The notes beneath the pieces are model-generated. The model did not search any database. It had not been told where the DNA came from and saw only the letters and a program-made list of their open reading frames with translations. The position numbers were made by a program, and so were the translations under genes. This document shows, piece by piece, positions 24,100-37,600 of a stretch of DNA of 64,000 nt. The DNA is from Antedon bifida (taxonomy: Eukaryota; Echinodermata; Crinoidea; Comatulida; Antedonidae): the NCBI GenBank assembly GCA_963402885.1, contig OY727098.1, positions 2,909,001 to 2,973,000 of the forward strand, read 5' to 3'. Positions within the stretch are counted from its first letter, which is position 1. Each line of letters starts with the position of its first letter.

Positions 24100-26500
24100 T
24101 ATTTTGAATATTGTAAGATTTACTGAGGCATATGCAAAATCTATATTCGTGTTAACTTTTATGTTAAAATATGGAGAATTTCTATTAAGGGGACACTTTT
24201 GGACCAAAAACTTTTGCTTTGGTTTTGATGAATCGTTGAATTGTATACTGAGCTGCGGGTGCGCAACACTGTTCGTGAAACGAGATCGACTGAATATATA
24301 GAAGTATATACACAAGATAGAAGTATATAGAAGATAGAAGTATATAGGCCTAGGCAAGATTTCATAGACTAAAATACAAGTTTGTTCTTACTTGCATTAT
24401 TTTAGAAAATGCAAACAAACAAAATGATTTTCCAGAAACATAAAAATGGTTCAATCATTATCTGGAAGAAATTCTTGTTGCTAAAAAGAAGAGATAATTA
24501 ATTTTAAAAGCTGTTCCACATATTCCACAATATATATAAACGATGATAAAACATGATTTTAAATAATATTTTCTATTTATAGTGATGGGTACAGACAGAC
24601 AAACAATGTTGACCCATTCACATGGCTAATACATCATCATCAGAACTCCAACTCTGGACCTGATTTCATAGATGACCTTCAAACTCATTTTATACCTCAT
24701 AGTAGGCCTACTCAAACTGTTTACACAGAGAAGATAACAATATAACTTTCTTTATATAATAAGAACACTATAATAAGACTTGCTGACGGACCAAAATGAG
24801 AACAATTTGGATACAATTAGAAAAGGAACATGTAAAGATTGAGAAACAAAACTTTAATCTTAACAATAGCTAGATTAGTATAGTTCAGATGGTTACTTTA
24901 AGCTCTTCACAACTGTTTTCTATTTAATACAGAATAACTATAGTTAATCTTTAACCATTAATCTTCTAAACTTTGTATTACAATTAGAAAAAGATTCAGA
25001 AACTTTTTCTTAAGTTCAAGTTGAAACCGGCCACACCGAACTTCGGATACTAGTTGTTTATAATATTGTTATGTTTTAAAGAAACAATTTGAGTTTGGTC
25101 CTACATAATTTATAAAATTATCTCAATTAATAATATTATATTTTATCAATCAATCCTATTTGTACTGTAGCTTATTTAAAGCTTTTGGCAAACTAAATTG
25201 AAAGAAAAACAGTTTGAAGTTAATTGAATTAATATTAAGATAGTAGTTATTAAAATATGTATATCAATGCATGTTTTCAAATTTGATAATAAATATTAAT
25301 CAAATTCTAAATATAATTTTTATAACGTATTGCTAATATACCCGATATGTTAAAAGCCCGACCGCCGTTTCTGTACCATAAGTGATCAAGCGTAAGTAAA
25401 TATACGAGGAAATGTTAGACAAACATTTGTTATTTATGTTCTGGATGTCATCTGTCTTTCGAACTTCAAGGAGCTGTGATATGGGAGTAAAATAAGCCGA
25501 ATGGTAGACGAATGAGTAAGAATATCAAACAAACTGTAAATTTGGTTGTTTTGTATGCTCGGCGTAGGCTAATGAATCTAGCTGACACGAAGGTTTGTTG
25601 ATGGATGAATGGCGGGTAAGGTGGAAGGTCTACTTGCGGTGTGGGGAACCTTAGGCCTACGTTGATTTGTCAAAATAATTGAAAAAAGATTGGTCCAAAT
25701 ACCATATTTCGTCTGAAAATTCATGAATAAATAATAATAAAACGTTGAAAAATGCCTGTTTATAGGTCCACGTGTGAAAGGTCATGATGATTTAGGAGCG
25801 TATAGAATTTAGTTGACTTATTGGGGTGAAATACTTTATTGTAAACGAGAGTTTGTAACATTTATTCTTCTTAATTTTCAGCAAACAAAGTATAATCCAA
25901 TGGCTAAGGTATGGCCATTTTATTATTTATGTGTTCACTGTTGTGACATCTCCTGACAATTATGCATGTTCGTCGTACCTATAGAGGGCAATTATTATGA
26001 TTCTCGACTACTAATGAATATCGCTCAAAAACACTTACATCTGAAAATTAATTCGTGTAAGAAGGATTAGTACGTCAAGCCTCTTGCATAATTTCAAATA
26101 TTGCAATTCACATTCTAGTTAAATCGAGCTATGAAAAGTTGGTATGTTTTGAGCAAATGGAGGCGTTGGGGTTTCAAAAGGATTGAACAAAAACATGAGA
26201 TACTGCACCGCTTCATTAACACTTGTCCAGCCAACCATAATTCGTCATTGTAAGATGGTGTTAAACCAAGTGATGACAATCAGCAATACGTTAAATATCG
26301 ACCACATTTTTATATAATCTAATTGTAATTCCTTTCTTTATGTTCAAACGCTGAATTAATAAACACACAATCTGTATTATATTGCATTTTATTGATTCCA
26401 ATTGTAATTTTAAGACATTTAGGATTCTATAAAGTTGAATAATTCCTTCCTTAAAAAATATATTACGGCAAAAAAAACATCATTGTGAGCGGAAAAAACA
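24100..26500. other. Non-coding stretch, no recognisable gene
   Basis: Overlapping small frames on both strands at 24079-24365 have no recognisable similarity. GAAGTATATAGAAGATAGAA-like direct repeats occur near 24300-24345. Nothing else is evident. Confidence 0.5.
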
Positions 26501-26502
26501 AG

Positions 26503-26660
26503 AGTTCCGAACATTTAACCAATAGGCGACGAGAGATGTGTGTGTGGCATTGCGGCCAATAAACACAGCGATTGACAGCGCGTATATGCAAATAAATAAA
26601 AAAGATACGCGCAACATCACAGCCAATCACGGGACGTTGTGCTCACGTAATGTTCGGGTA
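26503..26660. repeat. Palindromic module with CCAAT boxes and an octamer
   Basis: TTCCGAACATTT (26505-26516) pairs with GTAATGTTCGGG (26647-26658), and GCGCGTAT (26578-26585) pairs with ATACGCGC (26605-26612). Between them lie CCAAT at 26519, 26556 and 26623 and a perfect octamer ATGCAAAT at 26586-26593. The nested inverted repeats suggest another MITE-like foldback element. The CCAAT plus octamer combination is also typical of animal promoters such as those of histone genes, but no histone frame lies nearby. Confidence 0.5.
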
Positions 26661-28310
26661 ATAAAACAAATGTAGGTTTAAAACAAATGATGAGGTCATA
26701 TCGTGAGAGAGTTAAGCTCGCACGATATGATAGTCATGAGTTTATTAGAAGTTCAAAGAAATACTACCAATATAGTGAAATACCACGGAATGTTGTTTAT
26801 ATGACAACCTATAAATCTTTCTGTGTGTGTTTCGATACGGCTGTAACAACAAACACTTTTATATGAACACGGAATTATATGATAGATTTCATTCTTAATT
26901 TACAAAGCTTCGTATGACAAAAAAAAAATATTATAGAACCCTAATAATAATTTATCACACTGTTTCACAGCTAAAAAATAAGACTATTAAAGTTTCGAAA
27001 TGAAAAGTGTGAGTGATTTAATTCACCATTTTACATACAAACGAACCCAAACAGAATTGTTTATAATTCTAACAAGTTTAGGCCTATAATTATTGTTTCA
27101 TTTTGGCTAACAACTTAAGTACTGCCGACTGAAAGTGATATTCTGGTATTTTTTTCAAGTGAAGTCAGCAGGATTATGAGCTAGGCTTAAGTGAGTGTTA
27201 TTTATCATTTTACGATTTTACATCCAAACGAATCCTACATAATAATATACAAGAGTAATATACAATTCAAGTCTATCCACGACCCCCTCCCCACCCCTCC
27301 ATTTTGGTTGCAAAAGTTTGTAGGCCTACCGAGTGAAGAGCGAATTTAAATGATGTACATTAGATATGTTATTCCACGGAAGACAACATGATTATGAGCT
27401 AGGCTACCATTAAACTAAGCAGCGAATAAACGATTATAATATCCACTCAATGTAATACCAACCTATAGATTGCAAGTGCATAATTTACAAGTATAGTATC
27501 GAATAGATGATTGTTTTCGCGTGAGAGTTAAATGATTTGTGAATAAGTTGATTTTCAATCAAAGCACACGCTGTTTATCAAAATCTCGAATATAAATACT
27601 TCACTATACTTTTTGGCGTTCCATATATCAAATGCGCGTACGGTTTTAACCGATAAAGTCGATACTATTAGATAACCGCAAAACATATCTCGCTTAATTG
27701 AAATAGATCAATTTAATGAAATGAGGCCTGTATTTATATTGTGCAATATATTATTGTTATCATTATATTAATGACTAAATACACTACATAATCTTATAAA
27801 TAGAATCGTGTATTTTGTAATGAATTTCGTTTTAAACCATCAGTTTTTTTCTCTTTTTAAAATTTAATTTTCATTATAACAATCAGCAAATATGATTACT
27901 TTATCGTACCATCTTAATTTAACTCAATCATCATTTTATGATATTTTACTACTGTAATTGTTCATGATATTTTGATGGTGTTGTATTTGTATTTTAATAT
28001 ACTTTTATTGTACTGACTTATTATTTTACCAATTTTATTGACAAGGTGGTTCTGAAACATTTATTATTTTAAAATATTGTTATCTGTGACAATCAAATAA
28101 AATATTAGGCAGGCGTTTGAAAATTATAGAATTTTTGTTTCATTTAATTCATTCATTCGTTACAATATTACGATTGTTGAGCACAGGACAGTACACTCTA
28201 CACAATATGAATGTATTTAGTTTTATTTTTAATAAATCAATCACTGAGTGAGTGACAAGTATATTGGCTGTGCGATCGCATATTTTTATGATTATAATGA
28301 ATATATCATC
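26661..28310. other. Non-coding stretch, no recognisable gene
   Basis: AT-rich, with no recognisable reading frame and no RNA gene noticed. Confidence 0.5.
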
Positions 28311-28341
28311 ATTTAAGATACAATAATGTTGTATCTTAAAT
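28311..28341. repeat. Perfect 13-bp hairpin, 5-base loop
   Basis: ATTTAAGATACAA (28311-28323) and TTGTATCTTAAAT (28329-28341) are perfect reverse complements around TAATG. It is followed by a TA-rich run. It could be a protein-binding site, a cruciform or chance. Confidence 0.7.
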
Positions 28342-30160
28342 TATTATTATATATATAATATATAATATCGCTTTATAGTTATTTTGGTTTTTTTTTTAAT
28401 TGAATTTCCACATATCCATGATTTTATTTACAGTAAAAAGTAACTCATAATTAAAAATATAATTATAAAACGAAACCATCTATATGGAGTCTTATCAGTT
28501 CATACTTTCCTTAGGCCTAGAAAGCGGAGATGTTATTCTATTTTGCTAACGTTTCGGCCTTTGGTTGTCATTTAAGACTGTCATATAACAGGCCTAGGTT
28601 TGTGTTTGTATAGTAGTAGATCGATTTAAGCATACAAACGTTCGCTAGGCAGTCAAACGTAGGGAATCACCCAGCTATTTCCCGCTTCACTGACCTCATT
28701 AATCGTTGTTGTACGAGCGACGGGCCTAGACATGGTGGCGCCGAAAAATCCCCCTGGTTAGACAGTATTATTACACTAAGGTCTTCCCTCGTCTAGCCTA
28801 GTAGACTAGTCAATAGTCAACGACAATTAGCAGACAGGGATATCCCAAAGAAAAAAAACCAAAACATTAAACAGAACTGCCAAATAAATGAGTTTAAAAT
28901 GGAACATATTCGGAAAATACGACCTCCGAAAGACGCGCCTTTGTTTGGAAGCAAGATGGCGAGCTGAAGAACTAGTGTGCAGACGATTATTTGCTGGACA
29001 TTCATCGAATTTAATATTTCATCGTTGATTTAGTATCTTTTGCTTGATTAATTCACAGTGTACCGAGTTTCCAATAATTAAAGAAAGACAATAGTAAAAC
29101 ATGTACTTCGGATAATTAATTCTTATGCGATTAAATAACCAAATGAAAGAGTTGTCATTATGAAGTGTCGACATTAATATTTTGTTTTTCATTTAAAACT
29201 TTGTCTTCTTGCAAAAATTAAAATAAAGAATTCCATGAAAGTAAATTATACTGCCAAGTAACATTAAGAATTTAATATGTTTGTACAGAGGTCTACTGGT
29301 TGATTTGTGCACTCTATGGTCTACTAAACAGGTCTGTAGACTAAAATGTTCACAATTTCTGAGATAAACATGTGTCTATGTCTAATTTTAGAAAGTACTT
29401 TGATAGTTGACTCTATGAGTTGACCAACACGTTGAGTACCGCAATACTGTACTATACTAACAGAAATTTAATATCTGAACCAATCTGTTTACACAAGTTT
29501 TCACGCTAGAAATACAAATGTAATTGCAAAGAAGAAGCATATCAATAATTATTCGTCGGATATTTATATCAACCGTTTACATTGGTTTCTAACACTGTAT
29601 ACATAATAATATACATGAATGTATGACACCACGCGGTGCGGTAACTCCGGCACCGTCGCAGTGTGATCGTCTCCTCGCCCTATTATAAGTCTGATTATAT
29701 TTTATAAATCTATTATTAAGATAATCGAATTATTATCAATTTTACACATAATCTATTCACTTAGGCCTATTTATACTGGCATTTGTGTCCATTTTTACTG
29801 ACACCCTTGTGAAATGTGTGGATCCTTCACTTTGTCGTAGCTGAATTTCCCTCAGCAAATGTACTATGTTGTTACATTGAACAATAGTTTAAACGATAAT
29901 ACAGTCATGCACCATTACCGTAGTATGTCTAAGCATTATTTCAATATCAAATTATATATTAAATAATAGTACACCGTTAGTAATATATATTCTATATTGT
30001 GCTCAACGCGCTTAATTGTTTTGGAGGTAAAATCTTACTGATGGTATGTGGTACTTATTCTGTAAATAAATTCACCATAAGCTAAAAAATAAGTTCAATC
30101 TCACAACAGTTTGGTCAGTACCATCTGGGTCATTGAAGACTCAGGTATTCATGATGGTTT
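28342..30160. other. Non-coding stretch with a GC-richer patch and a YY1-like site
   Basis: Bases 28660-28800 and 28915-28985 are less AT-rich. AGCAAGATGGCGAGC at about 28950-28964 contains AAGATGGCG, the YY1-type motif found at many animal transcription starts. The ATG in it is followed by a stop after two codons. CGGTGC/GCACCG can pair within the GC-rich spot at about 29630-29660. No exon is recognised. Confidence 0.4.
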
Positions 30161-30162
30161 CA

Positions 30163-30225
30163 CAGGTGAGGCGTTAATACACTTGTTTATGGATGTTGTA
30201 CAGGTAAAAATAAACACCTCACCTG
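30163..30225. repeat. Imperfect inverted repeat (CAGGTGAGG / CCTCACCTG)
   Basis: CAGGTGAGGCGTTAA (30163-30177) and TAAACACCTCACCTG (30211-30225) pair at most positions around a spacer of about 33 bases. Each arm contains an E-box, CAGGTG or CACCTG. Its function is unknown. Confidence 0.6.
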
Positions 30226-32190
30226 GCCTAGGTAGGCAAAAGTTTACCGACTATATTACGCTGTATAATCTCTTATAAAAACACCTATGCCTATTCTTTG
30301 TATAGTGCTTACCGTAGGCCTACTGTATATAGGGTAAATACACAACAAAACGTTCCTGGCGCATTCGTTTGATGATAAAGGACTTGGGTCGAGTTACTTG
30401 GTTCAAGTTAAATCTTCTTAACTATTCATTTTACCGGTAGGCTGCTGTTTGAATAGTAAAAATGCCCTGAAAAAAAGTCAAAGTTGCGAATTATATTCCA
30501 ATAATTAAAACTATATCAGTTGGATGTATAAAATGGTTAAAATATAAATATTAATTTATTTTGTTTTGGACAGTCTTTTAAACTATGTACAATAAAACTC
30601 CACATTATAGTATAGCTATAATTGTACGGTTTTATAGTTTAATGCAAATATTCCTATAATACGTTGTGTAGTTTGGACAATCTTTAGAACTACAGTACAA
30701 CTCCACAATATTATTATCGAGGTACTTTGTTTATACGGTTGAATCGTTTATGGTAGCATTAAAGAGAGTATTCCATATTTTTTTCTAATAGATTTTTGTT
30801 TTCAAACGTATTTCAACCAAGGCAAAATGATAGCCTTGTTTCAACACACATTTTACATATACTGTACTTTGTGTTCTAGGCCATAAATTATTGTTTGTAT
30901 TCTTGACATTTTGACATTCTTAGAACAAAATCATATAAATAAACAAAACTTATTTCTCTGACTGATGTATGTATATTGATCATTTTTCTTCAGGTTGCTA
31001 TAAGACTGTGATATAAATTATGAGTCGAAAGGGAAACTAAACTGATATTTATGATTTATGATTTATGCATAAACCTAATCAAAGAAACCAAGGTGTGAAA
31101 TAGTTATTACTTAGCTAACTTCATTTGAAAATACCCCATATGAAAAGTAAATCTAAAGGACAATACATGGTATATATTGAAAGCCCGCGAAATGAGAAAT
31201 TTGCACGTAAACCAAACAGACACCAAGCGTCATTATTTCGATTTTTCACCCCAGCATCGTTGGCGGATCGTTATAGTCCGCGTCAGTCTTGGATCAACAA
31301 CATACACACAATTGTAACATAATCAATGCATTCAGAGTCAATGTTTTCTATTCTAAGTCTTTCTTCTATCACCTGGTTAGAGTTTTGCCGGTGTTTTCTG
31401 AAGCTTGTAGCTGGTGTTGAATAAAACAACGGCTTGGTTCAAATCGAACAGTTATTACATTTCTACATTTATTATAACTAGAGGTGATGAGCTAATGACT
31501 ATAACTTTACATTAATAATGATAATGACAACATATCTTACAATGCAATTTATTGGGAGTGGTATAAACGTGTTGAGTTAATAGTAAAACACACATCTATT
31601 TAAACTTGAAAAAGACGAAGAAGTTGGAAGATATCAAAAGAAAAAATCGGTAACTGTAAGCTAAGTCAGCAGCAGACATTACCTATACAAAACATTTAAA
31701 CTGCTTTAAATGAAGCAATTCACACCTTTCTAGTGTGACTTTAAAGAATCTAGTTTGACTTTAAATGAAACAATCCATGCAAAAAACACCTCGTCTGATT
31801 GTACTCCACACAGGGGGTGTATGTAATATTCACTTTAAATAAGAATAACTCTTTGTAAATAGCGATTGTTTGAATTGCAACTAAATACGTGGCCGATGGG
31901 ATTAGTTAATTATAGCACAATACCAACGGTAATTAATCAAAGTATTTCAATTAAATCCAACCCAACGTAATGAAAACTCAGATCAGACATCTTGGTCTAA
32001 TGATCCGTCGTTGGACGGTGATGATGAAAATGAAAAATGTGTGTATGCCTTGCCTGTCTGCGTATAACATTGATTTATTTAATTGCATTTTAACTAAGAA
32101 ATAACTTGTGGATTTGTAACGAAAAGCATTTTTCCTCATTTCGATAAATGATAAAAAAAATCAAAATGAGAAAAAAAGGATTGTTGTGAA
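30226..32190. other. Non-coding stretch, no recognisable gene
   Basis: A small plus-strand frame at 31125-31322 has no recognisable domains. The duplicated phrase AATCTAGTTTGACTTTAAATGAA versus TCTAGTGTGACTTTAAAGAA at about 31729-31770 is a short local repeat. Confidence 0.45.
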
Positions 32191-32370
32191 AGTAGCCGAT
32201 TATCGGAACTATATTTATAATTTGTACGGTGTATCATAGGCAAATTATGTGATACAGAATAACGTGACGCCTGTATAGTTAGTCCATAAGCCTAACTATA
32301 ATCTATAACCATAACATAATACAATACCACATGTGATACACATGTGACTCTGTATTACAGAATGTGCCTT
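32191..32370 (+). repeat. Dispersed repeat family 'TATCATAG', copy 2 (longest)
   Basis: The first 80 bases follow copy 1 at 8408-8480 (GTAGCCGATTA, TATTTATAATTTG, GTATCATAGG, CAAATTATGTGATACAG). The tail at about 32326-32356, with CATGTGATACACATGTGACT and CTGTATTACAG, is the reverse complement of phrases in copy 3 at 38790-38820. The family therefore looks like a palindromic element of about 180 bp. It is non-coding. Confidence 0.65.
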
Positions 32371-32387
32371 ATGATACCGAATAATTA

Positions 32388-32470
32388 TAATCAATCAATC
32401 AAAATCAATCAAAATCAACATTTATTTCGAAAAAGGTGGCGTCACCAAAAAAGCATATAATGTGAAAAAA
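32388..32470 (-). mobile_element. Probable 3' tail of a non-LTR retroelement
   Basis: On the minus strand, GACGCCACCTTTTTCG is followed by AAATAAATG and then tandem GATTGATT/GATTTT units. An AATAAA directly before a short tandem tail is the usual ending of invertebrate LINEs and their SINE partners. Only the end is present, and no coding remnant is seen. Confidence 0.4.
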
Positions 32471-32494
32471 CAGTGTACGGAGAATCTATTGGAC

Positions 32495-32735
32495 TAGTAT
32501 GGCGATGATGCATGGGGATGGATGATAATAATTGGATAACAAGGACAATGATAATGATTATGATTTTGGCATTGATGCAATTATTTAAGATGACAATAAA
32601 AAAAATGATAAGGACAATGTAGAAGGTATTACTGTAATTATAATGTGACTGTCAATGATGATGTCGGTGATGATGATTATAATGATAACGCAATGAAATA
32701 TATTATATTATTGGTGATGACAACGATGATGTTTT
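32495..32735 (+). repeat. Degenerate GAT-rich low-complexity tract
   Basis: Irregular runs of GATGAT, GATAAT and GACAATGAT. It is less regular than the array at 13351-13558 and has no coding potential. Confidence 0.6.
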
Positions 32736-32739
32736 TGTT

Positions 32740-34548
32740 GTTAATTTTAATCAATTTTAAGCAACTTCCATTGTTTTGTCTGCACGTTTAAACTCCATTG
32801 TTCTTGTACCTTGTATAACTAATTCTATTAAAATACGTTTTTCTAACAATGGACCCACATCACCTGTGCTTTGTTTTAATTGAGCTTACTGACAGGGTAT
32901 CAAAGCTGATTGTTAAACTTTACAAAATCACAAGAAATCTAGGCCTAGCCATTATCTAGCGCGCTTTCAGTAATTATCCACAGCGGGCTTTATAAGCTAC
33001 ATAAACCAGAAAAAGTGTGCGTAATTCTATTACAATTTAATCCACAGTGTTATGTCGACTTTACAATTGAGGAGCTGTCACAGAGAAGTGTCACATTAAT
33101 GACAAGGCCTTACCTTCCCAGGGTTCACTCGTAAAAAAAATGTCTGACTCGTTTTTGTGTTTATTAATGTAATGTTACGAGTCGGAATGGTATGATGATG
33201 TTATGCGCAGTCGCGTAGCGGTGTCATCTTTAGATATGAAAGGATTTGGGGTTGATGATCACAGGTGTTTAGTAAGTAAGTACTCAATATACTGTTCTGA
33301 ACCTAATCCGTGTTGTTCTCCAGCATAAATTCGTGTTAAGAACAGATGTCAAAAAGAGATTTTTTTTATTAGGCCTAATGCATTAATAAGTTTCGATTGT
33401 TAATTTGACTGTTGGATAACATTTTGCTCGATTGTTCAATATTTTTCATCAACACATATTACGTCAATATAATTAAATACAGTAATGTATCTTAGTACGG
33501 TACTGTACCGAAAACATTCACGTCAAATAATAACATTAATTATGTAATTCATAAAACACTGATATTGCTTAGAAGTAGGCCTATTGTACATCTTTTTGAT
33601 TCTTGAAATATCAAAGAGGCAATGAGCTTTCAACGAAACCTGATCAGATTTAACAGTTTTAAACGATTTGCGAACATTTTGATAATAAAAATAAATACTA
33701 AAAAAATCAGCCATTTTTATCTCGTTATTCCTAACAGATTTTTAATAATAATGGCGAAAATGATAACAACAAAATGAGCAATTGGAAAGAAGAATGCAAC
33801 TCGTACTAAAAGACAAATCCAACATACCAAAAAAAAAGGAAAATCACAATCACAAATTGAAGAACGAATGTGCATAAGAAGACAAAAAAAAGATAGAAAG
33901 ATGATGATGAGATATCTGAGAACTTCGAACTGGTCAGTACCGTAGTTTCAGAAAAGAGAAAAAATGGAAACTGCTCAAGGAGGGTTACATCTACCACAGG
34001 ATGGCATAAAATGTGATGATGACTCAAAATATTAATTAGTTGTTCCTTCAAATTTCATTTCATTAAAAATTAAAACTTACTTGTTATGGGTATTAAGTAG
34101 TAGAATGTCTTTATTAACCATTAAAAAAACCAAAAAACACCTTAATATACATATATATTGATGCAGTATATCAGTTAAATGAAGGCTGTCGCTAGATATT
34201 GATGGACTATATTGATATTGGTGTTTAGGTCATAGATTATTTTTAAAACAAGCTTAAAAATGTGTTATAAAAAAATGTTAAAATGATACCAATTGTAAAA
34301 CATATACTATGAAATGATGATAAAATGAATATATATATTTTTAAAAAGAGACAATAAAGGTGGGTTACTCCCACGAAAGACAAAAAAAAATGTCTTTATG
34401 AGTTTAGTAGTTACTTAATGATTCAAACTTTTACAAAAATACTGAAGGAAATAAAACAATCCTTAAGCACAAAAACACATACAGTTGGGATACAGGAGTG
34501 ACTGGAAGAACAATGTAGATGAAATTAATTAGTATCTATGACATGGAT
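32740..34548. other. Non-coding stretch, no recognisable gene
   Basis: AT-rich. The small minus-strand frames at 33523-33714 and 33806-34051 are composed of AT-rich codons and resemble nothing known. Confidence 0.5.
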
Positions 34549-34675
34549 TGCTTACTCTACACTATCAAACTTCAAAATGTAATGTGCCGATATATGGACA
34601 CGATGACGTCATATCACTGCCATATTTGGGCACATCACACTTTTATTGTCAAACTAGTTTGATAGTGGCTTAGAA
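34549..34675 (+). mobile_element. Foldback family 'TGATGTGCCC', copy C
   Basis: CACTATCAAACTT, AATGTAATGTGCC, ATATATGGACACGATGACGTC, CATATTTGGGCACATCACA, then CAAACTAGTTTGATAGTG match copies B and D in order and spacing, with substitutions. The outer ends have decayed. It is non-coding. Confidence 0.8.
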
Positions 34676-37600
34676 TTTTTGTTTTGGTATATCGCAGCAG
34701 TAATTGATATTTGCTATTTTTACGTCAATACTATCACAGATTGTGCAGTGATTGAGGGTAAATACACTTCTAATATAGTTTTAGTAGCTATTGTTACATA
34801 AACTAGCAGCGGGAGTATATAATAGGAATTAAGTTGTAACGAGAATTGTCGCTAATAAAGCAATTTACTTTAAACTCGGATCAAGTTGTGTCAACTATAA
34901 ACTAGAATAAGTACAGTAAATATAATAGCACTAGCGTTTACTAATCATAACTAATTGAATCGATAGTCTCTGGGATCATCAGCAGATTTAGATTTACTTC
35001 GTTCACTTCTCCGTCCTTTGTTGTTCAGCAGCATAGTTTTGTTTTGTATTTCGCAGAGAGTTATACAAAAGGTTTAGTAACTGATTTATTTATAATACAT
35101 ATAGTTATCTATAATATATATTAGGCCTATATTATGACGACAATAAAGTTATAAAATAAGGATTATTAATTTCACAAATAACTTTCTTCTTAAGAATGTT
35201 ATATCTCTCTTAAATCCTTTACTTTAAACTATAACTTGCATAACGTATAACGGTACTTAAATATTGTTATCATCGTATTTTCCTTTTACCTTTCTGTAGG
35301 CCTATAAAGTAAGTAGAGTTATATGGAAAAGAAGACAAAATAAAGACATCAAAACTATTTTAAAAATTAGTAACCAAGATCGACAAAACACAATATTGTT
35401 AGAATAATATTCTATCAATAATTGAAAGTGTGTATGTATCACACGATTATTAGAACTAGTAGACTTTACTCTACAACTTAATCAATTGAAACAATATATA
35501 ACCTATTTAGAATTCATCAAAATTATAGTAGGCTACTTAGAATTTTTTTCAAAATAACTTTAACAAATTTTTTTCGTATTTTTAAAGTTATTCTTAGCCT
35601 ATATGACAAAGTTCAATTTTAGGATCATCTCAGCTCTATATTTGTGGGTCGTTTTGTAGTGTGTTTCGCTTGATATGAATTAATTCCAATAATGTGGGGT
35701 TTCTTTTATTCTTGGATTGTTCTATGCTCCGACAACATATAAGTAAACAAATTAATATCAAAGTGTAGCAGAAAGAAGAAAAATGTAAAGCTATAATTGT
35801 AACGATAAATGCCTATAAATAGTAGGCCTAGTTTGCGCATTTCCGCATTGGTCAATTGTTTTTATTTTTACTGCCAAGCCTTTCATTTGATGAGCATTTT
35901 CGAATTTAGGCGTTAATACCATCAAGTGATTTTAATTTAATATAAATACTATATTTATTTATTTGCATTATTTTAACCATATTGTGGTATTAAAGTACCA
36001 ACTTGAACTTTTGGCGACCATTAACCCTCCAGATCTTCTCTTATTCTCACAATAGTAACAGTTATGCATTGTTACACTGAACCTCAAATAACATCCGGTA
36101 TTTTGAATGCCAAATAATTTGTCCAAAACGCACGATTAACGACCAATTCCTATAAGTTACCATGCGGTATCAAGTTACACGTATTTAACACTTTTGTGAA
36201 ATGTACACCGAATCCTAAATGAAAAACGCCTTTCTATTTGCGCAACAGCTCTTTATAAAGTCCTTTCAAAGATGTCGTTGCCATTTAAATTGTAATGAAA
36301 TCTGTAAACAGTGAATTCACTACAAGGTATTATAGCTCGCAGGTGCCCCTGTAGTTTCTTTGTTTCTGTTTGTAAAGTTTAACCATTCATTCATAAAACA
36401 GTAATCAGACAGAATTGGATTTATAGTGCGTATAATTTCTAGGGAATCGAACTATCGGACATATCGTACCGAGTTGGTGCTGGTGGGCGCGCATTTTCGA
36501 TCAGTAGCGTGTGTTACCACAAAAGCGTTAAACGAATTGTCAAAACACTACAGGCGTTTTGTATAGATTTTTTTAAAACAACGCGTCCTCAGAAACGTTT
36601 ATTACAAGATTTGAACAGACGTTTTAGCTAATAACATTAGCGTAACTGTGAACACTATACCCCTTAACAGATGACAAATTATTTTTATTACGGATTTAGT
36701 AACAATGTAGGACGAATTCATCAAATGCATTTCGGTAGAATTGTAATGTACCATTATTAAATCAACATTATCCTAGGTCACGTGACACCGTCCAGTTGTA
36801 TGCGAAGCAAAGCAGGTCGCGATCTAACGCTTCTAAACTTGTTATATTATGTTATTAGAAATCATTGACTGATTTTAATAAAATAATAATGAAAGTGTTA
36901 AAATTCCATATTTGGATCCACGTTTATGTTGTATGTTGAATTGTTAAAATATGCATTAATAAAACAATAAAACAAACTATTTTAAAAAGATTTAACAGTG
37001 TGTACACACAAGATAAATAATACAAAATATAACTAACATGGGCCTAAATAAATTTTAAAATAAACAACTTACATTTTGTTGAAGTTTAGAAAAAAAAAAA
37101 TTATGTAGGCTACACAGATTGTTATATATAATTAACAAGACCAAAAGGAACATTTTATTTAAGTTTTGCAGTAGGCTTAAACAATTTCTCCTGTAACTTT
37201 TTTTATTCAATATATTACATAGAGGCGCCTCACAAGGTGGAACCACCTTAGCTTCAAGTCGCCTCAGATAACAAATAGACAAAACTAACAGAAACATCAA
37301 TCAAATCTTCCAGAATTAACAAGAAATTGTTGTACATAATAAAACAATAAAGCACTTTCACAAGTCGAAAGAAGATGGGATACAAAATTTAAAATTTCAC
37401 TTAAAAATTTAAAATTATACATTGCATGAAATAGTTGCTGCACGAGGAATAGGTATCCATATCAGGACTGACGTCATCATAATCATGTGTTGTACAAAAC
37501 ACAGAGCTACCGAAAAGGATGAGGAGAAAAGGCTGCTATCCGTCACATAGATCGTAAGGATAAGTAAGTATATCATATTTATTAGATGTTTTATAATTAA

